A stretch of 64,000 bases of DNA, from positions 124,001 to 188,000 of the forward strand of contig NZ_CP045798.1 in the NCBI RefSeq assembly GCF_000746025.2, written 5' to 3'. Of this stretch, positions 15,360 through 24,201 are shown piece by piece (the stretch's first letter is position 1; every line of letters starts with the position of its first letter). The position numbers and the translations under genes were made by a program. Source of the stretch: Thermanaerosceptrum fracticalcis. GTDB taxonomy: Bacteria; Bacillota; Peptococcia; DRI-13. The notes below the pieces were generated by a model. That model ran no database searches. It saw only the letters and a list, made by a program, of their open reading frames with translations, and had not been told where the DNA came from.

Positions 15360-16828
15360 AATTAGACAGGGCCAGTGGTATTCTCTTACACCCTACCTCT
15401 CTTTCCTCCAAATACGGTATCGGAGATATGGGTCCTGAAGCCTATAAATTTATTGATTTCTTAAAAAGAAGTAAGCAGCGTCTATGGCAGGTACTTCCTT
15501 TAAATCCCGTGGGATATGGCTGGTCTCCGTACCAGTCCCCCTCTGCCTTTGCCGGTAACCATCTGCTTTTAAGTATTGACATATTGCGGGAGGAAGGGCT
15601 TTTGACAGCGGAGGATATCGGCAGTATTCCCCCTTTCCCTGAGGATATGGTTCAGTTCCCGCTAGTTGCCGAATTCAAGGATAGATTATTGCGTAAAGCT
15701 TTTGCTAAATTTAATACTGGGGAAAAGAGTCCGGCATATGAGGCATTTAGAGAGGAAAATGCGTACTGGCTGGAGGATTTTGTCCTGTTTATGGCTTTAA
15801 GGAGGCATTTTGGCGGATTAGCCTGGAACTCCTGGAAAAGAGCAATAGCCTTCAGAGAAAAGGAGGCCATTCTTTATTACCAAAAGAATTTACATGAGGA
15901 GATTGCTTATCATTGTTTTTTACAGTTCAAATTTTTTAAGCAGTGGACTGATTTAAAAAGATATGCCAATGCCCAGGGTATAAAAATTATCGGTGACCTG
16001 CCTATTTTTATTTCTTACGACAGCAGTGATACCTGGGCCAATCCCCGTTTATTTGCCCTGGATGACCGGGGTAATCCTGTGAAGGTAGCCGGTGTTCCTC
16101 CCGATTATTTTAGCGAAACCGGTCAGTTGTGGGGGAATCCCCACTATGACTGGGCGGAGATGGAAAAAGATGATTACCAGTGGTGGCGGAAGCGGTTTGA
16201 GTATCTTTTAAAACTGGCTGATTTTGTCCGTGTTGACCACTTCAGGGGGTTTGAGGCTTACTGGGAAATACCAGCGGGGGAAAGCACAGCTGTCAACGGG
16301 AGATGGGTAAAAGGACCGGGGGAAAAGTTTTTTTTCACCATCAGGAGGTATCTGGGAGAACTTCCTGTGATTGCTGAAGATTTAGGTGTGATTACTCCTG
16401 AAGTAGTAGAGCTAAAAGAGAAATGTGGTTTCCCCGGAATGAAAGTGCTGCAGTTTTTGGCAGAGGAAGAGCTGGAACGGGAGAGCGGGGAAGAAGAAAT
16501 TGTCTATTACACGGGGACCCATGATAATGACACCTTACTGGGCTGGTATAGAAAAAAGATTCTGTCCCAGCTGGACTCTCCTGAATCCGGGCATAATGAG
16601 GAGGAAAAGTGCTGGGAGTATATAGAATTAGTCTTTTGCAGTCGGGCTAAATGGGCCATTGTCCCTCTTCAGGATGTCCTCTGTCTTGATAACGAAGCCA
16701 GGATGAATACCCCGGGGACAGTCGATGGCAACTGGCAGTGGCGGTTCAGGGAGGGGGCCTTAACCTCGGGGCTGGAAAAACGCCTGGCCCTTTTAACGCT
16801 AAAGTATCAAAGATACAGGGAGAGATGA
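15356..16828 (+). CDS. malQ: 4-alpha-glucanotransferase (amylomaltase)
   Basis: A 490-residue GH77 disproportionating enzyme that transfers alpha-1,4-glucan segments and releases glucose. Diagnostic parts are [19 protein letters not shown] at the N-terminus, the nucleophile region [12 protein letters not shown], acid/base in VIAEDLG, and [11 protein letters not shown] 15356 overlaps the glucokinase stop (ATGA), so the two are coupled and the released glucose can go straight to glucose 6-phosphate. Confidence 0.95.
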   Translation: MKLDRASGILLHPTSLSSKYGIGDMGPEAYKFIDFLKRSKQRLWQVLPLNPVGYGWSPYQSPSAFAGNHLLLSIDILREEGLLTAEDIGSIPPFPEDMVQFPLVAEFKDRLLRKAFAKFNTGEKSPAYEAFREENAYWLEDFVLFMALRRHFGGLAWNSWKRAIAFREKEAILYYQKNLHEEIAYHCFLQFKFFKQWTDLKRYANAQGIKIIGDLPIFISYDSSDTWANPRLFALDDRGNPVKVAGVPPDYFSETGQLWGNPHYDWAEMEKDDYQWWRKRFEYLLKLADFVRVDHFRGFEAYWEIPAGESTAVNGRWVKGPGEKFFFTIRRYLGELPVIAEDLGVITPEVVELKEKCGFPGMKVLQFLAEEELERESGEEEIVYYTGTHDNDTLLGWYRKKILSQLDSPESGHNEEEKCWEYIELVFCSRAKWAIVPLQDVLCLDNEARMNTPGTVDGNWQWRFREGALTSGLEKRLALLTLKYQRYRER

Positions 16829-16829
16829 T

Positions 16830-18416
16830 ATGGAAACACATGGGCAGTGGGAAAGATACAAAAAATACCTGTACTATAATCCTGAGCTGGGCCTTATGGT
16901 TGATATCAGCGGGATGGGTTTTCCGGAAAATTTTTTCAGGGATATGCAGGCCAGGATGGACCAGGCCCTGAAATGTATGGCAGACCTGGAGAAGGGGGCC
17001 ATAGCCAATCCCGATGAAGGGCGCACGGTAGGTCACTACTGGCTTCGTGCCCCCCATTTGGCTCCTTCCCCGGAGATAGCCACAGAAATTGAAAGAGCTA
17101 TAAGAGATATTGAAGACTTTGCCCGTAAAATCCACAGGGGTGAAATTTTGTCTTCGACGGGTGATAAATTTGACAAAATTCTCCTGATCGGGATAGGCGG
17201 TTCGGCCCTGGGGCCCCAGTTTGTAACCGATGCCCTTACTACTGGCCATGATCTTATGAATATTTATTTCCTGGACAATACAGATCCTGCCGGCTTTGAC
17301 CGGGTCTTTTCCGCTCTCGGGGACCATCTCTGCCGCACCCTGGTTCTGGTCATTTCCAAAAGCGGAGGTACTGTGGAGACCAGAAACGGCATGCTGGAAA
17401 CCCGCTATCTCTTTGCAGGGAGGGGACTGGATTTTGCCAGACATGCCGTGTCCGTCAGCCAGGCAGGGAGCCTCCTGGACCGCACTGCAGAAGAGGAGGG
17501 CTGGCTGGCCAGGTTTCCTTTATGGGAGTGGGTCGGGGGGCGTACTTCCGAGACTTCCCCGGTGGGCCTCCTGCCTGCGGTTTTGCAGGGTTTTGCTATT
17601 CATGAGCTTTTACGGGGCGCTGTCCTGTGTGACCGCATAACCCGCAACAGGGAGGTAAAGGACAATCCGGCAGCCCTTCTGGCCTTAATGTGGTTTTATG
17701 CCACAGGAGGGGAAGGGGGCAAAACCATGGTGGTGCTCCCTTATAAAGACAGGCTCCAGCTTTTTGCCAGGTACCTCCAGCAGCTGATCATGGAGTCCCT
17801 GGGTAAGGAAAAAGACCTGGCAGGGAATATTGTTTATCAGGGTTTGGCTGTTTTCGGCAATAAAGGTTCTACGGACCAGCATTCTTATCTGCAACAGCTC
17901 TTAGAAGGGCCTGATAATTTCTTTATCACTTTCCTGGAAGTGTTAAAAGACAGGAATGGGTCTTCGCCCCAGGTAGAGGAAGGGGTGACCAGCGGGGATT
18001 ATTTAAACGCTTTTTTGCAGGGGACCAAAGGAGCTTTAAGGCAAAAAGGCCGGGAATATCTCACAATTACGGTAGAAAAGGTAGACGCTTTTTCCCTGGG
18101 TGTGCTGATTGCCCTCTTCGAAAGGGCGGTGGGGCTGTATGCTTCCCTCATCAATATTAATCCCTACCACCAGCCTGCTGTGGAGGCAGGTAAGAAAGGA
18201 GCCAGATTTATTGTGGATTTGCAAAGGCAGGTCCTTGCCTTTCTCCGCCAAAACCGGGGGAAGGCTTACACCGCTGAAGAAATAGCTTTTGCTCTGGAAA
18301 AAGGAGATGAAACAGAAGGGGTCTTCAAAATTCTGGAACATGCTCGGGCCAATCCTGACCACGGTGTACGGAGAACCGAGGAGAAAAATATTTTATACAG
18401 CAAGTATTATATTTAA
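16830..18416 (+). CDS. pgi: glucose-6-phosphate isomerase
   Basis: A 528-residue isomerase linking glucose 6-phosphate and fructose 6-phosphate. Visible sugar-phosphate motifs are [27 protein letters not shown] and the catalytic region [14 protein letters not shown], with [18 protein letters not shown] near the end. It starts one base after malQ with GGGAGAG upstream. A strong terminator follows, closing the glcK-malQ-pgi operon. Confidence 0.95.
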   Translation: METHGQWERYKKYLYYNPELGLMVDISGMGFPENFFRDMQARMDQALKCMADLEKGAIANPDEGRTVGHYWLRAPHLAPSPEIATEIERAIRDIEDFARKIHRGEILSSTGDKFDKILLIGIGGSALGPQFVTDALTTGHDLMNIYFLDNTDPAGFDRVFSALGDHLCRTLVLVISKSGGTVETRNGMLETRYLFAGRGLDFARHAVSVSQAGSLLDRTAEEEGWLARFPLWEWVGGRTSETSPVGLLPAVLQGFAIHELLRGAVLCDRITRNREVKDNPAALLALMWFYATGGEGGKTMVVLPYKDRLQLFARYLQQLIMESLGKEKDLAGNIVYQGLAVFGNKGSTDQHSYLQQLLEGPDNFFITFLEVLKDRNGSSPQVEEGVTSGDYLNAFLQGTKGALRQKGREYLTITVEKVDAFSLGVLIALFERAVGLYASLININPYHQPAVEAGKKGARFIVDLQRQVLAFLRQNRGKAYTAEEIAFALEKGDETEGVFKILEHARANPDHGVRRTEEKNILYSKYYI

Positions 18417-18458
18417 AAAAGAGAGCCGCAGTTCCCGGTTAGGGCTGTGGCTCTTTTC
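18415..18458. terminator. bidirectional terminator between pgi and phosphoglucomutase
   Basis: AGAGCCGCAG (18422-18431) pairs with CTGTGGCTCT (18445-18454), flanked by AAAAAAG on the left and TTTTC on the right. It serves pgi on the plus strand and probably the convergent phosphoglucomutase gene on the minus strand. Confidence 0.75.
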
Positions 18459-18459
18459 A

Positions 18460-20187
18460 CTATACTGCCCCTACTATATTCATTACTTCTTCTTTGATTC
18501 TCTCCAATTTGGTCTTCGCCTCTTCCGCCGTTTTATCCTTGACACCGAAGTAGATTTTCAGTTTGGGCTCCGTACCGGAAGGGCGGATACAGAACCAGGA
18601 ACCGTCCTCCAGGGTGTAGTGCAGGACATTACAGCGAGGGAGAGTAATGGTTTTGATTTCACAGAGGCCCCTGGTTTTTTCCGTACATTGCAGGTAATCC
18701 CGGACAATGGTGATCTCCAGGCCGCCAACCTGTGCAGGAGGATTATCCCGGAAAGTTTCAATAATCCGGTTGATTTTTTCCTGGCCTTCCAGGCCTGCCA
18801 AAGTTAGATTGACCAGGGCTTCCCGGTAATACCCCAGTTCTTCATACAATTGCCGGAGGCGCTCAAAGAGAGTAAGGCCCCGGGTCTTATAGTAGGCGGC
18901 CATTTCGGCCACCAGGAGGCAGGTTTGGACGGCGTCTTTATCCCGCACATAGTCGCCGGCAAGAAATCCGTAGCTTTCCTCATAACCGAAAAGGAAGGTG
19001 CGGCTCTTGTCTTCATTGAACTGGGCAATTTTTTCTCCAATATATTTAAATCCTGTGAGCACATCCAAATAATCGATATTAAACCTGCGGGCAATATCCA
19101 CGCCCATGGAGGAAGTGACGATGGTTTTGATGATGACCCCGTCGGCAGGCAGGTTGTTAGCGAGCTGTCTCATGTGCAGGATATAATCGATTAACAGGGC
19201 CCCCAGTTGATTTCCGGTAAGCGGCTCATATTCGCCGGTGTCATTTAGCGAAAGTACACCTACCCGATCGGCATCGGGGTCCGTGCCCATGATCAGGTCA
19301 GCGTTGACTTCCTGGGCCTTTTGAAGAGCCAGGGTAAAAGCAGACTGTTCCTCGGGATTGGGGTATTTAACCGTGGAAAAATCGGGATCTGGCTCGGCTT
19401 GCTCCGGTACCACAAATACTTGTTTAAATCCTGTGGTTTCTAAGAGCTGGCATACAGGGGCATATCCCGTCCCGTGTAAGGGTGTATAGACCATGCGTAA
19501 ATCATCCGCGGCTTGTTTAATGACATCTTCCCGCAGGATAAGTTGTTTCGTCCGCTGGATATACGTGTTGTAAATTTTATCATCCAGCCAGACCAGAAGG
19601 CCCTGCTTCTCGGCTTCTTCCTCTCCCTGTACGGGAATATGCAACTCATCCTCCACCTGCATTATTTCCCGGGTGATAGCGGCGGCCATGTCGTCAATGA
19701 TTTGCCCCCCGTGACGCCAGTAAACCTTATAGCCGTTGTATTCCCTGGGGTTATGGCTGGCGGTGATCATGATGCCTGCCGTGGTCTTTAAGTGGCAGAT
19801 GGCAAAGGATAAGAGGGGAGTAGCCATCACTTTCTTGAAAAGATAGGTCTTAATGTTATTTGTGGCCAGGACCAGGGCCGCCTGGAGGGCAAACTCCCTG
19901 GATTTGTGGCGCGTATCGTAAGCAATGACCACCGTTTTTTCCGGGGATACCCTGTTAATATAATTAGCCAGGCCCTGGGTAGCCTTCCGGACCGTATAAA
20001 TATTCATCCTGTTAGTCCCGGCCCCCATAATGCCCCTTAAACCGGCTGTACCGAATTCCAGGTTCTTGTAAAATCTCTCCCGGATCTCTTTGTCCTTATC
20101 CCTGATGGCCTGCAGTTCCTCTTTTATTTCCCTATCCAGAGTATCATGATTCAGCCACCTTAAATAATTCTCCTTGTAGCGATTCAT
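18460..20187 (-). CDS. phosphoglucomutase/phosphomannomutase
   Basis: A 575-residue alpha-D-phosphohexomutase converting glucose 6-phosphate and glucose 1-phosphate. The phosphoserine loop is TASHNPREYNGYKVYW, the metal loop GTDPDADRVG, the sugar loop GYEESYGFLAGDYVRDKDA and the phosphate loop RPSGTEPKLKIYF. All are intact. I chose the ATG at 20187 because AAAGGAGA precedes it; the frame opens at a GTG 30 bases further out that lacks a ribosome site. The length matches PgcA-type enzymes of Firmicutes. It connects glycogen breakdown and synthesis to glycolysis. Confidence 0.93.
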   Translation of the reverse strand: MNRYKENYLRWLNHDTLDREIKEELQAIRDKDKEIRERFYKNLEFGTAGLRGIMGAGTNRMNIYTVRKATQGLANYINRVSPEKTVVIAYDTRHKSREFALQAALVLATNNIKTYLFKKVMATPLLSFAICHLKTTAGIMITASHNPREYNGYKVYWRHGGQIIDDMAAAITREIMQVEDELHIPVQGEEEAEKQGLLVWLDDKIYNTYIQRTKQLILREDVIKQAADDLRMVYTPLHGTGYAPVCQLLETTGFKQVFVVPEQAEPDPDFSTVKYPNPEEQSAFTLALQKAQEVNADLIMGTDPDADRVGVLSLNDTGEYEPLTGNQLGALLIDYILHMRQLANNLPADGVIIKTIVTSSMGVDIARRFNIDYLDVLTGFKYIGEKIAQFNEDKSRTFLFGYEESYGFLAGDYVRDKDAVQTCLLVAEMAAYYKTRGLTLFERLRQLYEELGYYREALVNLTLAGLEGQEKINRIIETFRDNPPAQVGGLEITIVRDYLQCTEKTRGLCEIKTITLPRCNVLHYTLEDGSWFCIRPSGTEPKLKIYFGVKDKTAEEAKTKLERIKEEVMNIVGAV

Positions 20188-20217
20188 CAGAATGTCTCTC
20201 CTTTGTTTTGAAGACAC

Positions 20218-20404
20218 CTTGTGTCCATAGTCTGCTTTTTGTTAACCTGTGATTTCCTATATAATACCATTGTACAAAAAATTAACATAAGCAAAACCCC
20301 AATAACATAATATATTATAAGCAGTTTTATTTTATTCATGTTTTATTTATAATTGGAAACACTAAAAGGAACAAGTTTACCCGAGAAAGTGTGGTAAAGC
20401 CAGG
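20218..20404. promoter_or_regulatory. divergent promoter region, phosphoglucomutase and amylase
   Basis: This very AT-rich gap separates divergent genes. TATAAT occurs at 20260-20265 on the plus strand but has no good -35. AT-rich stretches at 20300-20355 could serve either direction. I see no clear operator. Confidence 0.3.
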
Positions 20405-22375
20405 ATGGTCACCAGGATATTCCATGATTCTCATCATTCATTCTATCGTACACCCTTTGGGGCTGTCCCCTGTAATGAAGAAGTCAGGCTTCGCCTGGAA
20501 GTCGTTTCCCAGGAACCTGTCAATCAAGTGGTGCTGCGTCTCTGGAAAAATGGGCTCATGGAGGAAAGGATTCCTATGGCCCTGGTGGAGGAAGAGGGGG
20601 AAAGGCAGGTCTATGAAGCCTCATTTTCCACACCCGGGGTTCCCGGTCTCCTCTGGTACTTTTTTATCATAGATAAGGGCGGGAATACCTATTATTATGG
20701 CAATAACCGCCACTGTCTCGGAGGTATAGGGGAGGTCTACTTCTGCGAACCTCCATCCTATCAAATCACTGTTCATAAGCGGGATTTAGTGACGCCCCAC
20801 TGGTTTAAGGAAGCGGTAATGTATCAGATTTTTGTGGACCGTTTTTACAATGGTTATGAAGGTGGCAGGATTATGCATCCCAAACCCAACAGCACCATTT
20901 ATACCGACTGGTGGGAAGATATTCCCGTCTATAACAGGGACCCGGAGACGGGAAAAATCATCTCCTATGATTTTTTTGGCGGGAACCTGTACGGGGTGCT
21001 GAAAAAGTTGCCCTATCTCCAAGAACTTGGTGTCAGTGTCATTTACCTCAATCCCATCTTTGAATCTCCCAGCAATCATAAATACGATACCTCCGACTAT
21101 AAAAAAATTGACCCCATGTTTGGTGACAATGAGTTGTTCCAAACCCTGTGCAGAGAAGCCAAAGAACTGGGCATTGCTATTATTCTCGACGGGGTGTTCA
21201 GTCATACGGGAAGTGACAGCATCTATTTCAATAAAAAAGGGAACTACCCGGAAGTGGGGGCCTACCAATCCCCGGAATCCCCATACTACTCCTGGTACCG
21301 TTTTTCGTGCTATCCCGATCTTTATGAATGCTGGTGGGGGATCGATACCCTGCCCAACGTCAATGAAATGGAGCCTTCATATCAGAACTTTATCATCTAT
21401 GACGAGGACAGTGTCTTAAAATACTGGATGAAACTGGGAGCCAAAGGCTGGCGCCTGGATGTGGTCGATGAGCTCCCCGACGAGTTTGTGAAGAATTTTT
21501 ATAGGGTTCTTAAAGAAACGGACCCGGAAGCAGTTCTCATCGGCGAGGTATGGGAGGATGCCTCCAACAAAATCAGCTACGGTAAGCTGCGGGAATACCT
21601 TCTGGGGGATGAACTGGATTCGGTCATGAACTATCCCTTCAGAAACATTTTCCTGGATTACTTGCTGGGAAGGAGGGATGCCCGGGAAACTCACCTGGCC
21701 CTGATGCAGCTCTATGAAAATTATCCTCGCCAGCATTTTTATGCCCTGATGAATCTCATCGGCAGTCATGATGTACCCCGGGTGCTGACACTTTTGGGCG
21801 ATGCTCCTCCTGAACAAACAATCTCTAAAGAAGACCAGGCCAGGTTCAGATTAAGCCCGGATAAGAGAAAACTGGCTGTCAGGCGCCTTAAGCTTTTGTC
21901 CTTGATCCAGATGACGTTTCCTGGCGTGCCCTGTGTCTATTACGGTGACGAGGCAGGCCTTGAGGGTTATGGGGACCCCTTAAACAGACGAACCTATCCC
22001 TGGGGGAGGGAGGACAGGGAGCTTTTAGTGTGGTATAAAAAAATCATTGCTTTACGCAACAGGCATGATGTGTTGAAAACGGGGGAATGGATACCCCTTT
22101 ATGCCCAGGGGCACGTTTATGCTTTTCTCAGGAGGATTAGCCAGGACAGGGATGTTTTCGGGCAAAAGAAAAAGGACAACGTGGCCATCCTCATCTTTAA
22201 CCGCCATGAAACGGAGGAAATCACCCTTACCCTGGATGTGAGCCGGTGGTGCAGGGGGAAGCTGGTTGATGTACTGGGGGAAAGGGAAATATTCCTGGAG
22301 GACGGCAGGTTGTCCGTAGTTATGAAGCCCTTGGAGGGAAAGGTATTGTTGCAGGATGTTAATTTTCATTCATAA
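20405..22375 (+). CDS. GH13 alpha-amylase / neopullulanase-type glucan hydrolase
   Basis: A 656-residue enzyme with an N-terminal beta-sandwich domain (about residues 1-115) and a GH13 barrel. The catalytic nucleophile is in GWRLDVVDE, acid/base in LIGEVWED and the third carboxylate in LIGSHDVPR. DGVFSHTGSDS is conserved region I/II. There is no signal peptide, so it should act on intracellular glycogen or maltodextrins, like cyclomaltodextrinase and neopullulanase. ATG 20405 has only a weak site (CCAGG). A short duplicate of its 3' end lies at 29511-29600. Confidence 0.9.
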   Translation: MVTRIFHDSHHSFYRTPFGAVPCNEEVRLRLEVVSQEPVNQVVLRLWKNGLMEERIPMALVEEEGERQVYEASFSTPGVPGLLWYFFIIDKGGNTYYYGNNRHCLGGIGEVYFCEPPSYQITVHKRDLVTPHWFKEAVMYQIFVDRFYNGYEGGRIMHPKPNSTIYTDWWEDIPVYNRDPETGKIISYDFFGGNLYGVLKKLPYLQELGVSVIYLNPIFESPSNHKYDTSDYKKIDPMFGDNELFQTLCREAKELGIAIILDGVFSHTGSDSIYFNKKGNYPEVGAYQSPESPYYSWYRFSCYPDLYECWWGIDTLPNVNEMEPSYQNFIIYDEDSVLKYWMKLGAKGWRLDVVDELPDEFVKNFYRVLKETDPEAVLIGEVWEDASNKISYGKLREYLLGDELDSVMNYPFRNIFLDYLLGRRDARETHLALMQLYENYPRQHFYALMNLIGSHDVPRVLTLLGDAPPEQTISKEDQARFRLSPDKRKLAVRRLKLLSLIQMTFPGVPCVYYGDEAGLEGYGDPLNRRTYPWGREDRELLVWYKKIIALRNRHDVLKTGEWIPLYAQGHVYAFLRRISQDRDVFGQKKKDNVAILIFNRHETEEITLTLDVSRWCRGKLVDVLGEREIFLEDGRLSVVMKPLEGKVLLQDVNFHS

Positions 22376-22443
22376 TCGGAATTTGGATAGTAAATACTAT
22401 CTTTATAGAATAATAATCCCCCATAAAAAAGGAGGCAGGTTTT

Positions 22444-22803
22444 GTGGCACGAAAAACCATGGCAACCGAAAATAATAAAACGCGGACCAGTACAGTGGAA
22501 AGGGGTGTAAGTGTTGAACCCATGCCAGTCACAGCCGAAGACACCATCACCATCAGTTACAACGGCTTACTGGCCCAAAGCGGTGCGGCGCAAGTTTACG
22601 CCCATATCGGTTACGGGAGCAACGAGAACTGGTCCAATGTAGAAGATATCCCCATGAGCCGTGCAAAAGATAGCTGGACCTGTGATGTGAACTCCCTTGA
22701 TTCCCAGTTAAATTTCTGTTTCCATGACGGCGCCAATAACTGGGATAATAATTACGGCCACAACTGGAGCATCAACATTCATGACGGGGAAAAGTCAATA
22801 TAA
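22444..22803 (+). CDS. free-standing CBM25-like starch-binding protein, copy 1
   Basis: A 119-residue protein made almost only of a CBM25/CBM53-type fold: TITISYNGLLAQSG, the aromatic patch around VYAHIGYGSNENW, and LNFCFHDGANNWDNN before HNWSINIHDG. These modules bind starch or glycogen and are normally attached to amylases. Here the module stands alone, 68 bases after an intracellular amylase and without a signal peptide. The start is GTG 22444 after AAAGGAGG. A near-identical copy is at 29666-30022. A glycogen-targeting or storage role is inference. Confidence 0.82.
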   Translation: MARKTMATENNKTRTSTVERGVSVEPMPVTAEDTITISYNGLLAQSGAAQVYAHIGYGSNENWSNVEDIPMSRAKDSWTCDVNSLDSQLNFCFHDGANNWDNNYGHNWSINIHDGEKSI

Positions 22804-22818
22804 GGATATGCCTCTATA

Positions 22819-22853
22819 AAAATACACCCTTTGCCCAAGGGTGTATTTTTGTG
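22819..22853 (+). terminator. intrinsic terminator after CBM25 copy 1
   Basis: AAATACACCCTT (22820-22831) pairs with AAGGGTGTATTT (22837-22848) and is followed by T. The same ACACCCTTT/AAAGGGTGT design follows the second CBM25 gene. Confidence 0.8.
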
Positions 22854-22856
22854 GTG

Positions 22857-22920
22857 GTGTGCGGAATGGGCGCACGCTTGGCGGTGAAAGTCCGCTATGG
22901 GCCTGACAGTGGGGACCATA
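22857..22920 (+). mobile_element. possible group II intron fragment
   Basis: GCGCACGCTTGGCGGTGAAA and the following GTCCGCTATGGGCCTGACAG resemble the conserved structured RNA found in bacterial group II introns near the intron-encoded protein start. Only about 60 bases remain, with no reverse transcriptase. The call rests on memory of such sequences and is tentative. Confidence 0.3.
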
Positions 22921-22922
22921 TA

Positions 22923-23024
22923 TTATTTCAATTCATCCTTCAGCATATCTATCATGATGTAATCAAATATTTCATCCAAGTCTGCATAAGCGGCAGGAAG
23001 CAGTTCAACGTCATACTTTTTCAT
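22923..23024 (-). pseudogene. truncated RelE/ParE-type toxin
   Basis: A 33-codon frame starts MKKYDVELLPAAYADLDEIF and then DYIMID, the N-terminus of ParE/RelE-family toxins (normally 90-100 residues), and stops soon after. Its ATG overlaps the end of the antitoxin gene upstream, the normal toxin-antitoxin layout. The missing two thirds, which include the active-site residues, mean the toxin is dead. The break lies next to the intron-like scrap. Confidence 0.65.
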
Positions 23025-23280
23025 TGATTTTTCCCTTTAGGCGCTTATGTGCTTCATCTAGCGAGATTGTCAGTTCACCAGCAAGACGCTGTTGTTCAGC
23101 AAACAATAATTTTTCACGTAAGTCAAGCATGACTTCCCGGCGTTCAAAGGCTGCAATGCTCATCACAACAAGATCCCCCTTACCGTTTCGGGTGATGTAT
23201 ATCGGTTCGCCTTTCTCATGAGCGAGCTTTGCAATAGTATTGTAATCGTTACGAAGAGTTGTGGATGACTTTATAATCAT
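23011..23280 (-). CDS. Phd/YefM-family antitoxin
   Basis: An 89-residue antitoxin. The N-terminal half (TTLRNDYNTIAKLAHEKGE, then YITRNGKGDLVVMSIAAFER) is the Phd/YefM DNA-binding and dimer domain. The C-terminal helix would wrap the toxin. The start follows GGGAGG eight bases upstream on the minus strand. Its partner toxin gene directly downstream is truncated, so this is an orphan antitoxin that may still repress its own promoter or neutralise related toxins. Confidence 0.8.
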   Translation of the reverse strand: MIIKSSTTLRNDYNTIAKLAHEKGEPIYITRNGKGDLVVMSIAAFERREVMLDLREKLLFAEQQRLAGELTISLDEAHKRLKGKINEKV

Positions 23281-23494
23281 TTTGGTACCCTCCCGTCAGT
23301 CTATCCTACAATTATTATATGGATAATTCTATTAGAGTATAAATAGGCATACATACAGTGAAAGTATAGTAAAACATGGACGAAAATAGGAAAAGGCCCT
23401 CAATGTCGCCCTGAATACGTATTGACCAGCAAATATTTGACAAAGAACACTGCAAAAGATCGGACGTAAGTACGAATTCATGGAGGCGTGTATA
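23281..23494. promoter_or_regulatory. antitoxin promoter region and eroded tetR promoter
   Basis: The gap holds the antitoxin's upstream region on the minus strand and, at 23434-23494, a remnant of the tetR promoter of the second segment copy. TTGACAAAGAACxC and CGGACG are kept, but the -10 and left operator arm present at 30164-30180 are missing. I see nothing else in it. Confidence 0.4.
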
Positions 23495-23783
23495 ATGCAA
23501 GCGGCAGCCAAATTTTCCCAGGCTTAAAAAATCCTGGATGCGCCCTATGAATGCCTTGCCACAAGGAGTTATGCCCAGGTTTCCCTGCGGGATATAGCCC
23601 AAAAAGCCGGAGTGGTCTTAAGCCAGCTCAATTATTATTACGGCAGCAAGCAGGGTCTTTTCATTGAAGTGGTGAACATGATGACGAAAAAATACCTGGC
23701 CAGGTTTGAGCAGTACTTAAAAGAAGGGACTACGCCCCAGGAGAAGAAGGCAGCTATAAAAAGATTTTTCCAGTAAATGCTGA
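23495..23783 (+). pseudogene. tetR-family pseudogene (collapsed segment copy)
   Basis: Closely similar to the start of the intact tetR gene at 30215, including GGAGG and ATG. Codon 11 is TAA where the intact copy has CAA. Similarity to the intact gene ends near 23783, about half way through, where the sequence jumps into an HD-hydrolase fragment. The intact version keeps about 1.3 kb that is missing here. Confidence 0.8.
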
Positions 23784-23787
23784 GGGC

Positions 23788-24030
23788 ATTTGCATGATTT
23801 TTCCTCTATGACTGGCGGGTGGAAAACTTGCCGGAAGGGAAACACGCCTTTGTCCATCCCCGTATTGCTTTGCGGAATGGGGAGAACCTGGTGCCACTTA
23901 AGGAGAAGGAGCGGGATATTATCCTGAAACATATGTGGCCCTTGACCTGGCGGCTGCCCAAATAACCCGAGAGCTTTATCGTCTGCCTGGTGGATAAGGG
24001 CTGCGCTTTGCTGGAAATGTTTTCTTCCCT
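23788..24030 (+). pseudogene. HD-hydrolase pseudogene fragment (collapsed segment copy)
   Basis: Matches the second half of the HD-domain gene at 31564-32145 from about 31797 onward: LHDFF, YDWRVENLPEGKHAFVHPR and LVDKGCALLE equivalents. It has one T fewer in the T-run, shifting the frame, and a TAA after the LPK equivalent. It is fused directly to the tetR fragment by deletion. Confidence 0.8.
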
Positions 24031-24201
24031 GGCCCGTCTGCCCCGGTAAGATGGCGCCCGGCCAGGTCGGTTTTTTCTTTTTGCTTTCAAAACCCTTCGT
24101 TCAGCATCATCAATCCTGAGATTAACTTTAGCTCCATCATTGAAAAAACACACTGATGAGGTGTGTTTTTTGTCTTGGTTACAAAATGGTAATTATCTAC
24201 A

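Noticed and set aside
20391-20672. 93-codon frame overlapping the amylase start
   Set aside because: A shadow frame. The overlapping frame encodes the conserved GH13 N-terminal domain.
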